Both the position numbers and the translations under genes were made by a program. The notes beneath the pieces are model-generated. The model saw nothing but the letters and a program-made list of their open reading frames with translations. It was not told the origin of the DNA and ran no database searches. DNA of 64,000 nucleotides from Bradysia coprophila (lineage: Eukaryota > Arthropoda > Insecta > Diptera > Sciaridae): contig NW_023504022.1 of assembly GCF_014529535.1 (NCBI RefSeq), positions 10,545,910 to 10,609,909 of the forward strand. Direction: 5' to 3'. Shown piece by piece: positions 57,701 through 64,000 of the stretch. Position 1 is the first letter of the stretch, and the number at the start of each line of letters is the position of its first letter.

Positions 57701-60700
57701 GTTGTGCCAATCATAACCTGTTCTCCATTTTTAGATTGAAAGGAAAACTTAAATCTTAAATCTATTATTTCACTTGTGTAAAGAATCTCCTTGAGTTTGA
57801 TGCATTCAGTCAGGGCTAGTATTAGCTCAAATATTTCACTAGAAATCTGAACCTTCATTTGTGTAAGCGAAATTCAGGGAAATTCAACTATTTATAAGCG
57901 TTAGCAGATGGCTAACAGTGTTTCTTTTAGGATAACACTCGTAAATTTCACAATTTCTCCCAATGTTTTATCCTGGTACCAGATAACCCTTCTTGTATGT
58001 AAAAAACTGCAGTTGTGGGAAATAAAATCACTCCTCAGAAACAACATAATTGAAAATGGAATCTATTACTTCTGTTGTTAACCATTACTGCCCAGAGTCC
58101 GATACGAAATCTATTACTTCATTACTTTCAACATCAGCGAGAACTCACACAGAATATGTAAAGCAAATTTCGGCCTAAGTTTGCTTCAGCTGATTTACTG
58201 GGTTTTTTTTCCGATTCTAGTGGTAGAACCGTATGAACATGCATAGCCAGTTTCCTTTGTAGGAGTGAATCAGTTGAAATTCAGCTGACGAAAATTGTGA
58301 CTAAAATTTGATTGATATTTCCTGTAACTTAAAACCCCCAGAACGACACGTTTTCAAACATATATCCAGATCTATTCGGCCCACAATTAGATTACCATTC
58401 ATGGAAAAAATTAAAATCGGGTAACGCTCTTTATGGACGAATCGAAGAATAGTTTTCTTGTTGATTAGGTATCTCTCTAGGCATAGGCAAACACTTGCCC
58501 GCTTTGTAAATTTCAATTATTACTGTCTGTGATGCCACAAGCGTCATACTATACCTTTTGACTCTAGTAATTCGTATTGGGCTAAAAATATGAAATTGAA
58601 GAAATACTTACTCTTTGCAGTAAGTCCTCGCTTTGACTCAATTGTTGTGTCTTGTCCAAGATAATGCGTTCCAAGTCGGCAATCTTATCGCTTTGAGCTG
58701 AAACTTGTTCTGTAAGTACCTGGACCTGTAAAGCCATGGATTCTTTATCCGTCTGCAGCCGTCGCAACCGTTCGTCGGTGTCCTGACGCTGTAACAAAAA
58801 ATAGAAATTCCGTTAAATCATTTCAATCCATCAAAATGGCTGTTCAACATTGAAATTTGAGCAATTTTCTGGTTTGTTGTTATGGGTTTTAGTATGGAAA
58901 ACATTCGCATGGCCGTTAGAAAGTTTTATATTTGAAACTTCAAACTGTACAAAAATAACGCAAAATTTATAGTTTGCCTGCCGACCTGATTTCCATTCCA
59001 TGGGAATGAACGATGATCACAACAGCACGGCGGTGGCGGTAAAGCATGATATCTTGCATTACAACAGCCACCAGTGTTGTAGATTTCTTGCGAAGCACTC
59101 AACGTTAAGTTACTTCCATAGCGATACATATCGTGCTGCTGTCGTCGGTGATACTCAATCATACGTAACTCTTCGCGACTAGCTCCGTGATAATTGTTGT
59201 AATAGTGTGGAGCATCATAATGCGAATATGGAATCTGTGGCGGCGGTGGTGGTTCCCAGAAACCGGGCGATGCTCTGCTGTGGTGATGATGGTTGGAATC
59301 ATGATGATGACCTTTAAGTTTTTAGAGTCAGTGTACGAATCGAAAGGGTTTGGTTCATTCTCAAATGAAAGCAGAATGTCGGTTATTGTGCGAACATGTT
59401 TCGAGAAACAATTCGATGGAACACATTGCACAAAAACAACGCACCTTTTTCGTTGGACGCGTCCTTGAATTCACTGGACACGGACCTTTCCTTGAGGGAA
59501 TGTGCGCTACGACTTTTATTGTCGCGTTCTTGCCGATTTGTATGCGATGTTCGCCGCCGGTCTAGACTTCCGGCCGGTCTTGGAGGTTTGGCGGAGTTAT
59601 TTGTTATTGGTGAATTGATAACGTGATCAGTTGGTAACGATCTCGATTCGATGGGAGGATCGGAACGGACCCAAGTAAAGTCTTCGTCACAACAGGTTGA
59701 TTCATCTAGTAAATGCATTTTGGATTTGTAAATTCGGAGATGTTTTGTTAGAGATTTTAGAGACGCATGTGACTGAACTGAACACTAAATTAGGTTTGGA
59801 TTTATTCTTCGTTGAAAAAACTTTTAAAATTTTTTAAAATTGTGTCGTGCCACTCACGAAACACTTTACATTGCCACGATGTATTCATATAGTTATGCCT
59901 CATATGACCAAGGGGATACACATTGCGGATTGTAGAACTTTCTGATGAAATTGTAACGAATGATGTCAGTGAAACACATATACGATTATTATCACTGACA
60001 TAAAAACGGTTTCCAGAACTTTAAACAAAAATTGGAATTATGTTGAAAAGTAGAAAATCATCTGAATGTGTCCGAGAAACAATGTTTACTGAATTGGTAT
60101 CGCTCAAAACTAACGATTCAAACATTTCGAAAAAAAGAACCAGCAAATGCTTCACTCAAAAAGTTATAATTATAATTATTGATGACGACAGATAACAACA
60201 TGCTTCGACTGTTACGTTTAAAAGAAATCCACAATTAATGTTGTGGAAAGTATGAATATCAATTAGATTCAGTGTAGAAAAAGAGATGGAGAGAGAGTAA
60301 TTTGAATTCGTAAATCAATTAAATGATTTAGATTAGCCATTTGCGTTCGTTTAGAGTTTAATTAAAATTTCAAACAGAGTCGAACTGTTCGTCATTACAA
60401 AAAAAAATCATTTCAGAACATACAGCCAGTTCTTCATAAATTTTAAAGACGAAACCCGACTTGTTTGTCTTTGAAAATGAATTCAATTCTGAATTTCTAA
60501 CATGAGATGTAGGACATGTAGTTGTGCGAAAATACACTTTAAGAAAAACGTTGAATGAATGTGTAAAGGTGTATAAGATAATGTTTCATCTAGGAGTTGC
60601 AGGAAATGTCCAATTTTCAAGAATCATTTTTATTTTTTTTTATAAATGGTATTTTCATCAAGAAAATGATTCTAAAACTGCTAGATAGGAATTTACTGCA

Positions 60701-62563
60701 GCTACGAGGGATTCTTTTGAAAACGTACCTACCGAAGTTGGACGCATTTTCCATCGGACTTTTTTATGTGTGTCCTTAGTGGTATTGGTCCCTTGAAGCC
60801 TAAACCATCGTCGGAAAAATTCTTTGACGTTTGTTTGGCTAGTGGGACATGATCATAAAACAGAAAACGAGCACTCACAGCCATGCTAGGTGTCGCGTCG
60901 TTGGAAAGGTTCTTTCGAGGCAGATAGGGTTTAAAATTCACCTACACTGATTGATCAGTTGAAAATAAAGGAAATTCTTGGCTACTTCGGCGAACTTGTT
61001 ACGGTTCTTCTGCTGGACTCATCTTTCAAACGATACCAAACACATGTATGGCTAGTGACACGATGAATGTATCTTTGAGGGTAGGTTCCTCTACTCAACA
61101 CGAACACGAAATTACAGTTTTTCTTGGACAATGCACGGATCCTGACTTAGTTTTCGATATCAGCGAATCAGTGTGATAATGTTTATAAAGATTTGTTTGT
61201 AAGAATGGACCAGCTGATAAACACCTGAAGCAATAACCTATATAAATTTCACTGACGTCCGCTGTACTAAAAAAAATCGAATGTGTAGGCTTAGTGTGCG
61301 TGAACTTCACACAGTGAAGTTAATAAATTTCGGCCAATGTACACAACAGTTTGTGTCGCTCAGAGCAGGCTCAAAAGCAAGTCTAATTCTCTGCACCAAT
61401 AATATTTATGAAATACCGAAATTTCTGAGATAAACTCCGATCACATTACTTGCCGGACACCAATTACATAGAAATATGTCTCCCGCAACTATCTATTCTT
61501 TAATACGATAAAAATGGGACTACCCCATCAAGCCTTCTTGGCGAAGTGATGACATGTCTTTACAGTAAACAATAATAGCGTTTGAAAAAGCCATTCGAAC
61601 AGCATTTACAGCATACACCACTGACTGTTCCATATAAAATTAGCAGTGGGAGATTTCTTGTTTTCTTCGTTCTTTTCGCATTCATTTTCTACATTCTCGT
61701 CTGGTGTACAGAGAAAAATGTCCATGCACAGCAATCACCGTAGATAGTAGACATGAGAATTTTTTTTGTTTTTGTTTTTCAACAACTTAGAACTTTAGCC
61801 CGAGCATCTAAGGACTGTGGTTCTATTAAACAAAAGACTTGGAGCAGTAAACTAAACGAATCGGGAATTAAAGCTCAACTCCCGCGGGCTTATAAATATT
61901 TTTCTTCATTCAAGCGTAACATTTTGAATAAAATTTTCATTCCAATGCATTGAGATTTCATTTCTCTAAATGCAACCCATCATGTAGTATATATATGTAG
62001 CGTGGATATCCGCCGATATATTATTCATCACCACTGAGAGTCAACTATTTTGGGTTCAGTGTTCAGTCAAACACATTAACAATCAATAAAATCAATTTGA
62101 TATTGAGAAATGGAAATTTCGGTTTATACTCATGGAGTCTTACGACATCAGGTGCCGTATAAATATTTCAGCACGTAAATCATTGCAAATTTAATGTGTA
62201 ACAACAAAAAAAACCAATCAAACGAAAAAATTTACTTTTTTTACGATCCGGACTCGAGAATTCCGACTGATGGAACAGTGACGATCGTTCACGATAGAAC
62301 GACGATTCTTCATCAGACGTTGACCATTTACTGTTTTCGTTTAACGTTGGACTGGATGAACAAGATTCGGATGATTGACAAGGTGCATCATCATCGAACT
62401 CCTCCATCCGATTGTACAAACATGCAGCTACCGATGGATGTACGTCCAAGTTACTAATTTCAACCGCGCGTACTGGCGTCGGCGGTAATGGTAGGTCCAT
62501 GAACTCGGTGTCATCACTAGAAAAACTTCGTTCTTCGCGACACAATTCGTTGCACTCAGTCAT
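54764..62563 (-). CDS. Liprin-beta (PPFIBP family) scaffold protein
   Basis: Exons (minus strand): 62563-62236, 59705-59445, 59311-58986, 58788-58612, 57617-57360, 57297-56994, 56518-56013, 55951-55421, 55358-55230, 54865-54764. All are GT-AG and in frame, giving 973 residues. Liprin-beta is a cytoplasmic scaffold that pairs with liprin-alpha at synapses and cell contacts. The N-terminal 300 residues are acidic/Ser-rich, then His- and Pro-rich (HHHD, PPPPPQIPYSHYD). Residues about 306-400 are coiled coil (LRRLQTDKESMALQVQVLTE; SLETQKLELMSAMSELKLL), very close to vertebrate liprin-beta. Then come KIKRSNSGNLEDLPG and three SAM domains at about 636-701, 722-785 and 803-870 (VCGWLDEMGL, RWLDDVGLPQHK, VMEWLRLVDLAEYAPNLRG). 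A basic LKRKK segment and FVCPMGP follow. The first donor is ambiguous (62236, or six bases earlier in the transcript; both phase 1). The first intron (2.5 kb) holds repeats. Confidence 0.93.
59706..62235. other. First intron of liprin-beta
   Basis: AT-rich. The block at about 60.70-60.93 kb ('cgaagttggacgcattttcc', 'cgttggaaaggttcttt') resembles the outer parts of the elements at 9.4-10.1 and 11.3-11.7 kb. No other gene is recognised inside. Confidence 0.5.
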
Positions 62564-63178
62564 TGTATTTTCAGAGATTGTGTTTTATAACAAAATATTC
62601 TTTCGGTTGCGTTATTTCGGACGCATTTCGGCTGATGAGAGACACGGTTTTTCTTTTATTTACAAATGAGAAATGTATTTATAGCACGGACACGGATAAT
62701 GTATACAAAGAATTGTTCCGAACATTTCCTACAGAAATTTGTATCAATGGCTCTGGTGGATAGAGTTTCTTCCGTTTCGTGTTTTTATTTATGTTATGAC
62801 AACTCTTACGGAGTAAAGTGTTATGTAAGTTTGGCGTTTCGTTTGTAACATTTGTTGGATATTTTAATCCATGAATGTTGGTGTACTCTTTTTTGATGGA
62901 TGGAGGTACCTACGCCGTCTGCTAACCTGTCACTTTTTCCGTTTAGACTGACAAGCTACCAAGAAATCTATTTTCAAAGTCCTCCCTCATGAGCCAATGA
63001 ATTCCTTATTTATTGTGATTGTCTGCAAGCTTCTTCTACGGAATCAATAATGTGAATCGCTTACAGTATTTTGTGAAAGTAAGAGAGTAGACAAAAGGAA
63101 GAGTATTAGGTCTGGTAATAGAGTTACATTTTAAGCCGCTCTGAGAGGGTTGCCTTTTATCTTCTGGGGTTACATTAG
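62564..63178. other. 5' flank of liprin-beta
   Basis: It should contain the 5' UTR or promoter, or further upstream exons. No clear core promoter motif is visible. Overlapping + strand frames here are antisense shadows. Confidence 0.4.
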
Positions 63179-63651
63179 ATTCGATTTAGAGATGTGCGGG
63201 CCGACGTTTTTTTGAAGCCCGTCCGGCCCGAAGCCCAGTCCGAAATTCATTTTTAAAGCCCGATCCAAACGATGTCGGGCCGGATTGGGCCCGGGCTTTT
63301 TTCGGGCCGTCCGAGAAAAAAAATTCGTTCTAAAATCAAAACTTTTAGCTATAAAACGTTTTTATTCACAAGAGAACGTGAAAAACTGACGTGTCTATGG
63401 CAAGTAGGACGCTACTTAATGATCAGTAATTGCTACATTTGCCATACCACAATTTACTAAGACACAAAATCACATGTAATTGAGTCGATTTTTAAAAGAA
63501 AAATATATTTCGGGCGGGCCAAATCTAATTTCTGATTTTTCCGAACCGGCCCGATCGGTTTTAAGATCCGACCGGTCCAAGCCCGATCGGGCCGGATAAT
63601 AAGTTGGCCCGCCCGAAAGTTTCGGGCGGCCCGCACATCTCTAATTCGATT
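63179..63651. mobile_element. hAT-like MITE with 8-bp target-site duplication
   Basis: The element runs 63187-63643. Its ends tagagatgtgcgggcc and ggcccgcacatctcta are perfect inverted repeats, and identical 8-bp attcgatt copies flank it (63179-63186 and 63644-63651). The interior is built of 'cgggcc'-type GC-rich blocks unlike the AT-rich surroundings, and no transposase is encoded. The 8-bp duplication and TAGAGATGTG ends fit hAT-type elements. Confidence 0.92.
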
Positions 63652-64000
63652 ATAAATTAGGAGAAACGCAGTAACCCAGATCAAAGATCCGTTGTTACCT
63701 ACTCCCTGATGTAACTACTTCTATCAGGGGAATTTTCCTATTTTCGTTATAGAGTTTGCCATCGAATGATAGTAGACAGTAAACATAATGAAGTTCATTT
63801 TTGTACTAGACTATGTTGTGTTCCACTCAGAAATTAATAGGAACGATGAATAAAGGTTTATTTAAAAAAAAATACCCGAAGGAGCTAAACGGGACGATTA
63901 TAACAGTAAAAAAAACAATATTTTAATTTCGTGTGTTTAATAATCAACGCGTGTCCTGTTCCTGACACGAATTTTTGTGAATCAAAAATAAACGTCAGAA
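63652..64000. other. Intergenic to window end
   Basis: AT-rich, with no feature recognised. Confidence 0.4.

Overview
This is a eukaryotic, AT-rich insect genome window. Genes are split by short GT-AG introns, and the spaces between them are packed with inverted-repeat (MITE/foldback) elements and tandem repeats. Protein similarities (a dipteran-looking ND-B14, liprin-beta and 5-oxoprolinase, and a gustatory-receptor-like gene) point to a fly. The repeat style would suit a nematoceran such as a fungus gnat, but that placement is a weak inference. Exon models were assembled by hand from splice sites, reading-frame continuity across introns, and remembered family features. No database search was run.

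Layout, left to right. (1) A plausible last coding exon of a + strand gene ends at 1287. (2) At 5.4-5.75 kb lies the 3' end of a chymotrypsin-like protease, cut off upstream by decayed tandem repeats. (3) From 19473 down to 6300 (minus strand) is a 13-exon gene for a 1163-residue SMC1-like protein. Its frame stays open throughout, but Walker A, the ABC signature and Walker B are all degenerate, and its C-terminus is a tail of 11 heptads encoded by a 21-bp minisatellite. A 7.1-kb intron in it is full of foldback elements. (4) NDUFA6 (complex I subunit B14) is at 21.8-22.3 kb (+). (5) A WH2-domain, proline-rich actin-binding-type protein is at 28.06-24.17 kb (minus). (6) A terminal-inverted-repeat element with about six 145-bp tandem units lies at 29.9-31.2 kb, and a tRNA-like sequence flanked by perfect 14-bp inverted repeats at 32.2 kb. 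(7) A complete 15-exon 5-oxoprolinase gene occupies 38.02-33.22 kb (minus). (8) A SMYD4-type SET/MYND gene is at 42.1-40.6 kb (minus). (9) A gustatory-receptor-like gene lacking a recognisable last exon is at 49.2-47.4 kb (minus). (10) Liprin-beta spans 62.56-54.76 kb (minus), and its stop codon is followed by 139 further open codons in the same frame. (11) A 457-bp hAT-like MITE with an 8-bp target duplication is at 63.2-63.6 kb.

The genes do not form a pathway; this is ordinary mixed insect gene order. The most unusual item is the SMC1-like gene. It has the full cohesin-subunit architecture (N-head, coil, hinge, coil, C-head) in an intact reading frame, yet has lost essentially every ATPase motif and gained a repetitive acidic/basic tail. 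That pattern fits a duplicated cohesin subunit turned into a non-catalytic, possibly tissue-specific protein. Several transposable-element families are also defined here, including two large TTAA-flanked foldback elements with matching ends.
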